Below, piece after piece: positions 1 to 12,094 of a stretch of 64,000 nt of DNA. The notes beneath the pieces are model-generated. The model had not been told where the DNA came from. It did no database searches and saw nothing but the letters and a program-made list of their open reading frames with translations. How positions within the stretch are numbered: the stretch's first letter is position 1; every line of letters begins with the position of its first letter. The translations under genes and the position numbers were made by a program. The stretch comes from Cephalopachus bancanus (lineage: Eukaryota > Chordata > Mammalia > Primates > Tarsiidae): contig JAPVLO010000019.1 in NCBI GenBank assembly GCA_027257055.1, positions 11,551,001-11,615,000 on the forward strand. Reading direction: 5' to 3'.

Positions 1-414
1 AAATATTCAGATTATAGTTTATTTTATGTGTATTTATATATTACAGAAATAATAAAAACCTCAATGAATTAATGTAAAAATTAGTCATACAATCCTAAAA
101 TAATGGATAAGATAGTCTTATCATAATTCACTTTTTATTATTCAGGCTTTAGATTTCAATTAAAATTATTTATTCCTTATCTACTAGATTATTGACACCC
201 TAATGAGTTTGAGTCATAGATGGGTGAAAACGCAAAACCACTATCCTTCAAAAACATGCTATCTAGTTTTATGAATTAATGGAAAGCACTGACAATATAT
301 TTGACAATTGAAAATTGCAGTTTTATAAATGCTGTACACAGTAGTACACCATCTGCATCCTCATGTGTCCAAAAGGAGCCCCTCAGAGGTGGGGCTTCCC
401 ATCTGAGAGGATGA
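1..414. other. AT-rich non-genic sequence
   Basis: I see no coding frame, RNA gene or recognisable repeat here. The last part (about 360-414) becomes less AT-rich as it approaches the L2 copy that follows. Confidence 0.5.
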
Positions 415-1115
415 TGACTTTATTCTTCCAATTGCTCAAGCTCCAAACCTTGGAGCCACCTTTAGCTCCTCTTTTTTTTTAATTCCCACAATTCTTTAAT
501 ATATTCCTCAGTTTCATTTCATTTTTCAAATATATGCAGAATGTGACTGATTCCCACCTCACTGGGCCATTGCTTCACGTGAATAATTGCAGTATTAACT
601 GCTCTCCGGCGTTTGACCTCACACCCTTTCACACTATTTTCAACGAAGTAAACAGAGGAAATCTGCCAACTCAATTCTCTGCTCTGAGTCCTCCCATTTT
701 TTCCATCACTCTAAGCTCCAGGAACCTACTGTTCCTACATAGAAGATTCTCTGGCCTCTGAGCCTTTGCAGTTGTTAATCGCAGGACCTGTAAGTCTTTG
801 TTCCACACATCCTCACGTTTTGGTTCACCCATTTCCTTAATCTTTAATCAGATCTTACAGGATATCTGAGTTGTGTTTGTCATTCTATTCAATATTAACC
901 CTTATGCCCCCTTAACACCTCCTATACCCTTTTTCCTGACTTTCTTTTCTTTTCAGCAGGTATTAGTAATGTGGTACTAATTTTACCTGTTTGTGCACTT
1001 GATACTTGTTTAGCTCACTAGAACCCACAATTCACAAGAGCAGGAATTTCTGTCCCCAGCACTTAGGAGAGTGTATAGGAGAGACTAAATGCACAGTAAA
1101 TTCTTATTGAAGGAA
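415..1115 (+). repeat. LINE L2, 3' part, sense
   Basis: The stretch has the order of features of the L2 3' region: an 'accttggagccacctttagc' block, a 'tgcagaatgtgactgattcc' block, the 'tctggcctctgagcctttgc' block, then the tail with 'agcaggaatttctgtcccc' and an 'agcacttaggagagtgtat' motif. Divergence is high, as expected for an element that stopped moving before the placental radiation. The 75-aa open frame at 534-761 lies inside it and is not a gene. The family call rests on remembered consensus features, so the ends are approximate. Confidence 0.75.
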
Positions 1116-1629
1116 GTAAGAAAGAAGGGGAAAGGTAGGAGGTGGGAAAACAGGAAAGAAGCAAAAAGAAATGAGAAAAGTCTTTACAGGTCTCTTGGAG
1201 TGTCAAAGAAGACTTACTACCTGAAAAAGACTTACTCTGAAGAAACTAAAATTCTGTGCTAAATTTTATTTTATTTTATTTTTTATACTAAAAATGGTGT
1301 ACAATATTAGTCACAGAGCATTACTCGTCTGTTAGAATTTAAATCAAGTTTAAAGTTTAATTATATTTATTTTCCAAGGCATTTGTACTTATACCTTCTG
1401 GTGTTCTGTTACACAGTAGAGTAACTACAGCAAATAACAATGAAGATATATTTCAAGATAGCTAAAAAAGTGTGAATGTTATCAGCACAAGAAATGCTAA
1501 ATGTTTAAAGTTATGGATATGGTAATCACCCTGATTTGATCATTATGCAATCTATAAATGCATTGAAAAATTACACTATAACCCATAAGCATATACAATT
1601 ATGTATCAATTATAGATACAAATAACAAC
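1116..1629. other. Unique AT-rich sequence
   Basis: No gene or recognised repeat. It contains a purine-rich run near 1110-1180 and short TTTTA repeats near 1265-1285. The last 11 bases of host sequence (1618-1628) are the target-site copy of the following Alu. Confidence 0.4.
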
Positions 1630-1926
1630 TTTTTTTTTTTTTTTTTTTTAGTTGAAGTCTCGCTCTGTCACCCAGACTGGAGTGCAGTGGCTGCTCCCGG
1701 CCACCGCAGCCTCAACCTGCTGGACTCCGGCGATCCTTCCGCCTCAGCCTTCCGAGTAGCTGGAACCACAGGCGCGCGCTACCACGTCCGGCTAGTTTTT
1801 GATTTATTGTAGCGATGAGGTCTCGCCAAATTGCCCAGGTGGGTCTCGAACCCACGGGCTCAGGCAATCCACTCACCTCGGCCTCCCAAAGCACTGGGAT
1901 TACAGGCTGAGCCACCGAACCCGGCC
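1630..1926 (-). mobile_element. Alu SINE, full length, antisense
   Basis: A T-run (the reversed poly-A tail) opens the element and the reversed Alu head 'gagccaccgaacccggcc' closes it. Both monomers are present. Perfect 11-bp target-site duplications (ACAAATAACAA) lie at 1618-1628 and 1927-1937, showing L1-mediated retroposition. This copy keeps the longer left-arm form (reversed 'cgccaaattgcccagg'), so it belongs to the older of two Alu groups seen in this window. The 72-aa frame inside it is a by-product. Confidence 0.95.
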
Positions 1927-1937
1927 ACAAATAACAA

Positions 1938-3183
1938 TTAAAATATGGATTTATTTCATAATTCCATCTTTTTGTTAGAAGTTTTGTAGAATAGTCTCTC
2001 TCCTTTCCACTTCTGCTTTTTCTGTTTCTTCCACGTGTTATTTTTTGTCTATTCTAGTCCCTTCAGTTCTCTTGAAGTAGTTCTTGTCCCACTTAAAACC
2101 TGGAAAATACCTAAATGAAATTAGATACTCAATACATATTTATCCATTCCATATTATTTTCTCCTTTAATATAGTTACATCACCACACCATTCCCATCCT
2201 CAGCGCTAAGGTAAAGCAACTATACATGAAAGGTGGGAAAGAGATTACACTCAAGGAAGTAGCTGCATAAAACAGTAATCTTTTCAATACTATTTGAACT
2301 TAGAATTAGGTATTTTTCCATTGCATTGAGCACACAAAAGGCTGACTTAATGACTGAAAATGGGATGGCACAAGGAAGACCTGCCTCACTGAGCCAGTTA
2401 AATGCTGTTTGCTGACACAGGTGGAATGAGAATCTCTCACTATAATTATGTTAGATCATTCAAAGCTAGGGACCATATTTTACTCATCGTGTGCTTAGAA
2501 GAGTGTGTTAAAAATGAAAGAAATTCCAATATTTGTTTAATTGAATTGCATGGATTTAAATGGTGTTTAACAGAGTATATAGGAGTAGAAAAAGATATGT
2601 GAGAATTCAGCTGGAGAATCAGGATGTGAGCAGAGAAAGAAACATAGAATGCTTACTATAAGGAGAAAAAGAACTCAAATCATCAACTCAGACGCTTCTT
2701 ATTTAAACCAGGATGTGACCAACTAGCAGGACTAAATGTTTTAAATGACTTACTCCAGTATATTTCATTCTTTTTATGTGTTTCAGTTAGTGTATGGTAC
2801 ATAGTTAGTCTCATTGAAATTCTGGTTTTAAAAATTTAATATCACCTCTTGATGTTACTTGCATTAATAATTTTCATTTCATGAACATGACTACAATAAA
2901 TGATTTTCTATGAGAAACATGTATAAATAAATATAAATAGCATCTTCTCCTTATATCGCATGTTGTTCCAAAGTTCTATGATACATGGATTGATGTTAGG
3001 ACAACTGACTCTAGTACTGGGTATCCTCATTTTTTTTTCCCAATTTCTGGCACTAGGTGATCAATCTGTTTGTAAAATAATATTTATATTTTTAAGAGGG
3101 GGAATGAATGTCATTAAAGCTCTTATCACTGTATCTGCCATACAAGTATTCAATAGACATTAGCTATTTTCATTATGCTTTTT
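1938..3183. other. Unique AT-rich sequence with no supported feature
   Basis: No repeat can be assigned firmly. A patch around 2440-2510 with 'agctagggaccatatttt' resembles the tail of an old L2 or MIR-type element, and 3110-3165 is similar in style, but neither is strong enough to call. Open frames of 66-67 aa look like chance. Confidence 0.4.
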
Positions 3184-3197
3184 AAAAAGCAATGTTA

Positions 3198-3488
3198 GCC
3201 GGGCTCGGTGGCTCAGCCTGTAATCCCGCACCTTTGGGAGGCTGAGGTGAGTGGATTGCCTGAGCCCGCGGGTTCGAGACCCGCCTGGGCAGCGAGACCT
3301 CATCTCTACAATAAATCAAAAAATCAGCCGGGCGTGGTAGCGCATGCCTGTAATTCCGGCTACTCGGAAGGCTGAGGCGGAAAGATCGCCGGAGCCCGGC
3401 AGGCCGAGGCTGCGGTGGCCGGGAGCGGCCACTGCACTCCAGTCTGGGCGACAGAGTGAGACTCCGACTCAAAAAAAAAAAAAAAAAA
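3198..3488 (+). mobile_element. Alu SINE, young subfamily, full length
   Basis: The element starts with GCCGGGCTCGGTGGCTCAGC and ends in an uninterrupted A-run. The internal Pol III B box (GGTTCGAGACCC type) is intact. The left arm has the short 'cctgggcagcgagacc' form that marks the younger group here. Perfect 13-bp target-site duplications (AAAAAGCAATGTT) lie at 3184-3196 and 3484-3496. Open frames of 80 and 96 aa on the two strands are Alu by-products. Confidence 0.97.
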
Positions 3489-3496
3489 GCAATGTT

Positions 3497-6204
3497 TTCC
3501 TTCTGGCTTTGCTTAAGCCATATTTACTTGGAATTTTTTATATTCTATTTATTATCTTTGTAGGATTTAATTCAAAAAACCACTAAAAAGATAATGTGCA
3601 TGTGTATTTCCTCTTTCCCTTGTTTTGATGTCTATGTAGAAATCTTTATCAGCTGTCAAAATTACCTGCGGTAATTCTGAAATGAAATGAAAGAAATTCA
3701 AGAATGAATATTGTGTGTGGATTATTTGAATTGAAAAGTAATGTTTTTCACTTTCATTATCCATGAATTTAAGCTTCAAAAATGAAAGTAATTATAATTA
3801 GTCTTTGAGAATGAAGTGGACATAATTCCACTTCTTGGGCAGCATGCGATATCTTCAGAATTAAGCCCTGGAACCTGAGAATGGACAAGAAACTGATCTT
3901 GGCAACCGAGCAAACATTTGTTCCCTTCTAGCTTTTAAGTATTATCTCTGCATATCTATAATAACCACGCAGCTTCTGATGTTTCTGCCAAGTACCCACC
4001 TGCCTTTCAAATGTCCTAACAAATACTTTGGTTGCATCCAAACCGCATGAAGCATCCTATTACCAAAATGTTTGTAGGGCATAAAAGGAATGCTGGCAGT
4101 GCATGAAGTAGTAAATGCCTTCTCTGTTGTTGGTAATTTCCACATTGCTATTTTCATCAATTACTCACAATCAGAGGCTTGAGGGATGGGGAAACTCACA
4201 TGCAAACTCTTTAAAAATCTGTCCTGAAAGTGAATTAATATTCTTCATTTTGCAATGGTAATTGGTGACCAGCTGCCATGAATCACAAAAAAATGTTAGT
4301 GTGCTTTCAACCTAACAATCTTTTGTCAGCTTAACAAACAACAGGTTGAAGGCTGTAAAAGCAAATCAGAAATAATATGTCAATTATATCTTATCAGCAC
4401 AACTATTTGCCTGGCTTTCTCTGTAGATAAGGCAAAACATATTTATCAGTGTTTGGAATTGAGAAGGAGAGCACAAGTTATTTTCTCAATACCCTGATAG
4501 AGAGACAAGGACATATCTTTTGCTTCTAGGATTTGCAAAAAAGAAAAAAAATTAAAGTATAAGTTTCTGAGTAAAAAGATAACAAAACTAGGGCAAATTC
4601 AATTATTCCTTTATCCTACTTGAGAAAAATAAAAGTCTGGAATCACAGATTTTATTTGATATCTACAGGTTTTGGGGGATGAGTTGGTAACTCTTCAGCC
4701 TTATTTTTTTTAAATGCTATTTTAATTTTCTTCTTGAAAGTATTCTCAAAGAATGAACTCTAGAAATATGTGTGCATATGTGTGTGCACTAATTATAAAT
4801 TACTATCTTTAATAATCAAGTTGCTTGAAAGTATCTATGATAAAAATGTAAAGGTGAAAGATTTCAGAAAATATTTTGAAACCATTCTTTGGAGTGGAAG
4901 AAGAGTTGAGAGTAATTAGAGGACAGGATACTAATTCTTAAACTAATCTCTCAGGAGCATTCTGTCATGTATAATTCATGAAAAAGCCTGTTACACTAAC
5001 TTAGAAAAATAATATGGATATTAGATATGTGGATGAACAAATTGGACTCACATAGGTGTTATCAAAGCATACTTTTAAAAGCTTCATCTTATGATGCGTC
5101 ACTTGACACATTAGAAATCCAGAGTAAACAAGTGGAAGATCACAGCAGTCACAGGGCCTTGGCCTTATGTTGTCATAAAAGCTCTTTTTACCCATGAAAG
5201 AAACTTCCAGAGAAATACATTAAAACTGTTGTTTTCAAAAATATATTAATATAATAATCCTATTTTACTTTTTGAGGTACCAAACAATAGCAAAAATATA
5301 TAACTCTCCTTTTCTGACACCAAATTGAATACTGTGTATTCATGTGCAGTTTACATGACAAAAAAATTAAGTTATTCCAGAATAGTAAAATAACAATATT
5401 TTGAATCATCATCTTTATTGAACATTTGTAGATTTTTATTATACTTTGGACACCGTGTTGTCATTTTAAAATGAATGAAACATGGTGCCTATAATCAAAG
5501 GGAGAGTGGTTGACAAAGTTTATAAAAATTTTAAAATGATGACAATGGAAAATAATTAGAAAATTATTGTTAAAATAAATATTTTTCTTATATATGAGGA
5601 CCTCAACTGTCCTATAAATACCAAAAATAAAGTTTATATATGCTTCGAGGAAAATTTCAACTGTGAACCACTAAGCAACCTGGATTCATTTTCAAATAAA
5701 TTCAGTCTATGCTCATAGGCAGAAATCTTTGTGATGATTATATACAATACTTGAATATATTACTTTTTTCAGTCTAATCACACCCCTGACTTTATATTCT
5801 ACTTGATTTGATTGCTTAGAAAAATAAGATTTCAGATTAGAAAAAGAAACCATGGCAGGATAAATTGGGCTGCTGCCTTTCTAAATGAAATTTAAAACCT
5901 GAAATTCTACCCAGATTTATAATCAGGAATTTATTCTTACCTCTGTTTTGAACTTCATAACTTATTTTAAATATAAGTTTTAACTACTCTTTCCTCTATA
6001 CGTTTTATAAATAATAGCCTTTCTCCAAAAGCAATAAATTTTATATGACCCTAAATTGAAGTTATGAGGAAATATGAAGTACTATATATACTGTCAGTGA
6101 ATAGCAGAGACTAACCTAGAAGAATTTATGAGTGAAAAAGTCCACACTGAGCAAGCTCATTTGCATTCCATTCCTTCTTTCCTTTATTATTTTAATGAGG
6201 AATA
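3497..6204. other. Long AT-rich stretch with no recognised gene or repeat
   Basis: About 2.7 kb in which I recognise no element. All open frames are below 75 aa and show no family similarity I can name. Highly decayed repeats cannot be excluded by eye. Confidence 0.4.
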
Positions 6205-6940
6205 TTTGGCAATGAAATACTGTATATATTTAATGTATAAAATCTGATGATTTGATGTCCTTATACGTGGTGAAATAATCACCACAATTAAGCTAATTAA
6301 CATTTCTATCACCTCATATAGTTACCATTTTCTCTTTGTGTGTGTGTGAGTGTGTGTGTATATATGGTCAGAAAACAAGATCTATTATCTTAGCAATTTC
6401 AAGTGCATAATGAAATATTGTTACTATAGGTTACATTATTGTACATTAGAGCTTTAGAATTCATCTTGAATAACTGAAATTTTTTATATCCTCTGACCAA
6501 AATCTACTCATGTTTCTTTCCTCTAATTAGTGGGTAGCAACCATTCCACTCTCTGCTTCTATGAGTTCAATTATTTTAGATTCCAGGTGTAAGTGAGATC
6601 ATGCATTGTTTTCCTTTTTGCTTCTGAATTATTTCACTTAGCATAATGTCCTCCAGATTCATTTGTGTTATTACAAATGGCAGGATTTGATTCTTTTTAT
6701 GGCTGAATAATATTTCATTGTGTGTGTGTATATATATATACACACACACAATACACACACACTTTTTTATATATTCATCCATTGACAGACTTTTAGTAAG
6801 TTTCTATATACTGGCTATTGTTAATAATGCTGACATTGACATGGTAACACAAACATCTCTTTGAAATCTTGACTTTATTCATTTTGGTTATATAACCAGA
6901 AGTAAAACTGCTGGATCATAAGGTAGTTTCATGTTAGTCC
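6205..6940 (-). mobile_element. L1 3' end, antisense, 5'-truncated
   Basis: Read on the minus strand this is the end of L1 ORF2 and the 3' UTR. Plus-strand landmarks are 'accacaattaagctaatta', 'ttccaggtgtaagtgagatc', 'cacttagcataatgtcctcc' and 'ttatggctgaataatatttc'. These are typical of the L1MA/L1MB age class, older than the other L1 copies in this window. A dinucleotide microsatellite has expanded inside it. The 68-aa minus-strand frame is ORF2 residue. Confidence 0.85.
6718..6766. repeat. GT/TA/CA microsatellite, self-complementary
   Basis: The run goes from (GT)n through (TA)n to (CA)n, so its left and right arms are complementary. It lies within the antisense L1 at a place where L1 consensus is itself rich in alternating bases. 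Confidence 0.85.
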
Positions 6941-6945
6941 ACATA

Positions 6946-7204
6946 AAAATCAAATCAATAATGAATAGAAGCACAAAAATGGTGCTTTCAATGTTCCAAG
7001 TCCTGTAGATCTTGCTACAGATTCTTCCTCTACTTACTTATTATACAACGTATACAAGTTTACTATAATATTTTGGAAGCAATACTAAGTTTATGTCTTT
7101 GTTATCTAAAATAGTTTGACAAAACAAACCAAATCCATCCTTAGGTTTAACTCTAGCAGAAATTTAAAATTTGTTTTTAGCATTCTTATTAAAGAAAACA
7201 TAAA
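6946..7204. other. Short unique stretch with a duplicated 34-bp segment
   Basis: The segment at about 6976-7009 is nearly identical to 8036-8069 (see findings). The last bases carry the upstream target-site copy of the next Alu. Confidence 0.5.
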
Positions 7205-7489
7205 GCCGGGCTCGGTGGCTCAGCCTGTAATCCCGCGCCTTTGGGAGGCTGAGGTGAGTGGATTGCCTGAGCCCGCGGGTTCGAGACCCGCCTGGGCAGC
7301 GAGACCTCATCTCTACAATAAATCAAAAAATCAGCCGGGCGTGGTAGCACACACCTGTAATTCCGGCTACTCGGAAGGCTGAGGCGGAAGGATCGCCGGA
7401 GCCCAGCAGGTGGAGGCTGCGGTGGCCAGAAGTGGCCACTGCACTCCAGTCTGGGTGACAGAGTGATTCTCCAACTCAAAAAAAAAAAG
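7205..7489 (+). mobile_element. Alu SINE, young subfamily, full length
   Basis: Starts with GCCGGGCTCGGTGGCTCAGC, has the short 'gggcagcgagacc' left arm and ends in an A-run. Flanking copies of AAAGAAAACATAA mark the target-site duplication. Confidence 0.96.
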
Positions 7490-8044
7490 AAAACATAATG
7501 TGTTTATTTATCTTTAAGAATTGTTAAAGTCCTTATTCCAGTTTTTAGAATTAGGAAAATGAGAGGTTATGTTTCCAAATATTCTGAAATAAACTTTTAT
7601 ATTGTAGCTATAATGCATCTATTATATTTGGTGATTTAAATACACTCATTTGTAGCCTAGATAATTATTTGCAATTCACCACCAAATAAAATTGTTTGTT
7701 TGCATTTCACTTTATATCCAATAATATTAATAATGTCTTAGTTTGATTGCATGCTGTACTATCAGTTTATCATTAACCCCTCAAATTGGTATCTCTCAAG
7801 GAGCCTAGAAAAGTATCTTATGTTTATAATAATGAAATTAAAGTATTTTCATGTGTTGTTTGGTATTTTGCTGTAATGATAATCCCAGAGAAGAATAGCA
7901 AGGATCAGTTAGATTAATTTAAGACTAATGGAATATCAGCAGACCTAATCTACTAAACATTCTTACAGATGAGAAAAATTATACAACTAATACATTTGAA
8001 TTGGGACACATTTTATAATAATAAAAGCAACAACAAAAATGATG
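7490..8044. other. Unique AT-rich sequence
   Basis: No gene or recognised repeat. An open frame of 64 aa starting at 7969 runs into the MIR that follows and is not credible. Confidence 0.4.
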
Positions 8045-8288
8045 CTTTCAATGTTCCAAGTCCTGTTGTAAATTCTTTGCATATTTTGAATTGTTTTATC
8101 TTCAAAGAAACCCATGAGGCAAGTGCAATTCTTGTTTCTCTTTTTAAAGATGAGGAAAATTAGATCTAAAGAAGTGTAATTACTTGTCGAAATTCACATA
8201 GAGAGTAAATGGCAAAGTTGACATATATTTCAAACTCAAGCAATATGATTATTCAGTCCATGGTCTTAATCTACCACACCATAGTATT
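8045..8288 (-). repeat. MIR SINE, antisense, nearly full length
   Basis: On the plus strand the order is that of a reversed MIR: 'aacccatgaggcaagtgc', then 'aaagatgaggaaaatt', then 'acttgtcgaaattcacatag', then 'agtaaatggcaaagttgac', ending with a 'ctaccacaccatag' block. Divergence is high, as usual for this ancient tRNA-derived SINE. Confidence 0.8.
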
Positions 8289-10204
8289 AGAGATAGTGGA
8301 ACAATGAAAGCCAATAACTGTCACTAGAGAAAAAGAACAGGCCAGTTTATATTTGTTTGAAGTAGACAGATTTTTAATTCTCGGATTTCTTTGGTGTGCC
8401 TGAATCTGGGCTGAGAAAAATTGTAGTCCAGTGTGTATTCATTTTTTTTTTCTCTTCTTTCATTCCTCCGGTTTATATGTCATAGTTCCTCTGCATTTAA
8501 GTTTCAGAACCATGAAGGACTGAAATCATCTATTTATAGAATTAATTTCGTTGGTGACTTCTCAGAATATTTGAAAATGTTCAGGTGAGGGAGTCTGATG
8601 GTAACCACAATGGTATAACGTGGCAGCGGTATCTTCTATGACCTCTTCTGCCTGTGTCTGTTCTGGTATTTTATAATTGGGCTTCAACTTCAGGGACCTA
8701 ATTTATTTAACTGGGGTTTCTTATCAGGCGTTAAGGCAAAAACCCTTTTATTAACAGATGGAATGGCATCACTTGATTTTAATTTTCATCCAGAAAAAGA
8801 AAAACTCAAAGGCACTGTATATTCATTGCAACCTATTTAACAACCGACCATGCAATTCTTTGAAAGGTGTGATTATAGGCTGTACAAACACAATTAAATT
8901 TCAAGACGGGCCTATTTTGCAACTTCTGTTGCAAACTTTACTTCAGGGTGCCCAGTTGAGTTAAGGGCCAGGATTAGAAATATTATGATTTAAAAAGTAA
9001 AAAGAAAGCCCGTGAGCCATGAGTCATTTATATTCTTAATACTTAAACCCTGCATTTTCACTTCCAAGCCATATTACTTGTGATAAATATTTGAATGTGA
9101 CAGTAGGGATAATAATATAACTAATTTCAAAACTAAACACAAGCAAAAGAAAAAATTCCCAAATAAATAATTTTCCATTTATTGTAAATACATAAGGAAG
9201 ATTTTTCTCTCCCATATATCCAGTTCCTAGAATATGTCTTCCTAGTATAAGTATACCAATATAATGAATTATTAATTGTCCTATCTATTGCCAGTCTGTC
9301 TTCTTAATCTCATAAAACAGTATTTCTGAAACCAGAACACATAGCTATATTGAAAATAAAGACTACATTATAAGTTTTGAATGCATACTAGAAATCTTAC
9401 CTAAAGACCCAGAAGATATTTGACTCCTTTCTGAAGATGGGAGAAGTGTGCTAAGAATAGACACCACAGGAATTTTGAAAAGATTCCTCGAGTTCTGTCT
9501 TCCAAATCTTTTCAGCAGGTAATGTACAGTACACTATTTATTGGCAGTTATTTATAACAACATTTTGAAAGATATTTTAGGTAGCTATTTAAAATATACA
9601 GCCATTAAACTTTTCAATAAGTAAGTTACTAATAATGTGTCATTTGCTAAGCTTCTAATGTCTTACGTCAATACTCTATAGTTGATAAGCCAGCCGTAAA
9701 TATTTATTGATTGGTCAGAAGTGTTTTTTTAAGAGCAGTCTTGCAAGAAACTTTATTAGGCATTCAAAGTACAGGAGTCAAGCTGGTGGTTAACTTTTTA
9801 ATTCATTCATACATGTATTCAGCGATCATCAATGAAGTGCAATGTTATGACTACACTACTCAAGAAAGAGTTACAGATGAAGAAAAGTGGTAATTACTTT
9901 TAAAGCATGCAGAATCACCTATAGTAGGGGCTGGCATACTGTAAGCATAAAGATTTGAGCATGAAAGAACTAACTCTAGCTGGAAAGATACGATAAAATC
10001 TCTCTGGAAGAAATGATGCTTGAATGAAGATGCTGGTTGTGGTCAGGCCAATCCTCCACAGAAACTTGAAAATTTTTCACTCACTTCAGGTCTCCCAAGC
10101 TGTTTTTATGCTATCTTTACTTGATTCTGCTGTCTTTCCTAATACAAGAGCTCTTCACTTTTGTTTTTTTTTTTAATGTATGAATAAATGTTTTACATTA
10201 GGAA
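8289..10204. other. AT-rich non-genic stretch
   Basis: No recognised repeat or gene. The part at about 8570-8960 is less AT-rich and contains no element I know, so it could be a mildly conserved noncoding block, but nothing in the sequence proves it. The 60-69 aa open frames look like chance. Confidence 0.35.
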
Positions 10205-10430
10205 TCCATCATTTACTTTTGGCGGGGGTAAAGAAACAGATAATAAAGATTTTAGGCTTTCTGTGCTACATGGTCTCTGTTGCAGCTTCTCAATTCTGCT
10301 GTTGTACAAAGAAAGCATTCAGACCAAATGGAAAAAAAATCAGAGTGGCTGTGTTCCAACTAAACATAAGTTATAAAAATAGGCAGTAGGCAGGATCTGC
10401 CCTGCGGGCTGTAATCTGCCAACCTTTAGT
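10205..10430 (+). repeat. hAT-Charlie-type nonautonomous DNA transposon copy
   Basis: The stretch carries the run 'gattttaggctttctgtgct', 'acatggtctctgttgcagc', 'tctcaattctgctgttgta', 'tggctgtgttccaactaaa' and ends 'ctgtaatctgccaaccttt'. This matches the common mammalian MER-type hAT-Charlie element whose end reads like '...tagtttgccgacccctg'. The exact family name is not certain from memory. Two overlapping open frames (62 and 69 aa) are by-products. Confidence 0.75.
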
Positions 10431-10439
10431 ACAGAATAC

Positions 10440-10655
10440 CCACCTCAAATGTCCTGGAGTACCTTGTCTATGCTCCCACTGTACCCCAACTCACTATCCC
10501 ATCTGTACTCCAGTTACCCATCATATTCTCTATACTGAAGTGTGAGCATTAATTTATGACCCACTTTCCTTACCAGATGGTAAGGGTGCAGAGGTCAGGA
10601 ATCACACGTACAGCTGCTTAATATGTTTTGACTTGATGAACAAATAAATGTACAA
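10440..10655 (+). repeat. Possible L2 3' tail
   Basis: The pattern of pyrimidine-rich blocks followed by 'tgagcattaatttatgaccc' and 'gcagaggtcaggaatcacac' is like a decayed L2 tail, but similarity is weak. Confidence 0.35.
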
Positions 10656-12094
10656 AGTGAATCATTTAAAAGTTGAACAAAATAGAACAAAGGACAATCT
10701 GATGCCCAATTCAGATGCTACTTGATTATTCCATAATTTAAGTTATATGCAAAAAAAGAGAAGTAAACACAATTTTCATAAAAATGAATGGTCTATGGTA
10801 GAAAATATATTCATTCTAATTTTTGTTTCATTGATTAGAAAAAATTAAAAATAAGTACAGTCTTGGCTTGAAAATATCTTTGTTTTTGAATGTTTCACCT
10901 TTTAGACACTGTAAAAAGGTCCACAACCATAAGTGCAAATTCATAATTTGCAGATGAAGTTCTATGACTAAATTTATTTTTATTTTTTCAGAAATCAACA
11001 TAAATGACTAGCCTCAGATCAAAGTGTAACTGAAAATAAAACATAAACGATATTTATCTGCATCTTATTTTACCAAATTTTAAAAATCATAAATTCTTTT
11101 TATTGTAATTTTTAACCTGAAAGTACTACTTTTTACCTGTATTCAAAATGCAAAAGTAAAACTTTTATTAAGTTTAGTTTAAAGTAGTTATATTTTTCTT
11201 TTAGTCAAAAACATAGAAGAGTAAAAGAGTGTGGAAAATTAAAAATGTCCAAACTAATCAAAACAGCTCATTTATAGAATTAAATTCACAAAAAAGAATA
11301 ATTATATGGAAATAACTTTCCATAGCTTAATGAAGTCAGTTATGTTGAATTGATATATTCCTGGGTATAATTTAGTCCCTGATTCTATACCAATTTGTAA
11401 AGTTGCCTTGAAAATAAAATGTTTAGTTTATAATAACCATGTTGATTACTCTTTCCATTCCACAATTTTTAGTAGTTCATAAGTAATGCATTATACTAGA
11501 ATAACTCTCTTTTTAGAATGTACAACATATATCATTTCCTCAGAAAGGTCCATCTAAAGGTAGGCAATTCACACATTAAATACACCAAAAATATTATATA
11601 ATATAAACCGGAGAGACCTAAAATCACATTAAAATTGTTCATTTACCTCTGTTTGTTACCTTTATTTTGCCATTGTGTATATAAATGTTTGTGTTCATAT
11701 AAAAAGTGGATTATTTAATCATTCAATAAATATACATGGAACTCTGCTGTGTGGCAATCACTTGTCAAAGGACTTGGAAATAATATAATGAACATAAAAC
11801 TGGAGAGAGAGAAAGAAAGAGAAACATGGATCAGATTTGCCACCTTTCCATAAACATGTGGAACTCCCAATAAAATACATAAGCTATTATTTGTTCAGGG
11901 TAAAGGCAACAAAGAAAAGTAATATCTTAAATAAGAAAAACAAATTAGGTGAGCTCTGTGAGTATTATAGCTCACAGCCTAGAGGAAATTTCCAGGCTGC
12001 TATCCAAAATTTGGGACCCAAACAAAGTTCATTATCCTTGATGAGTTAGGAGCCATGTTTCAGCATTCAAGGAGACCAAGGTGCCTAGAATTTT
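10656..12094. other. AT-rich non-genic stretch
   Basis: No gene. A short block at about 11715-11790 ('attcaataaatatacatgga') resembles the tail of an old SINE or L2. A small GA-rich run lies at 11803-11825. The 70-aa frame at 11837-12049 has no recognisable family. Confidence 0.4.
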
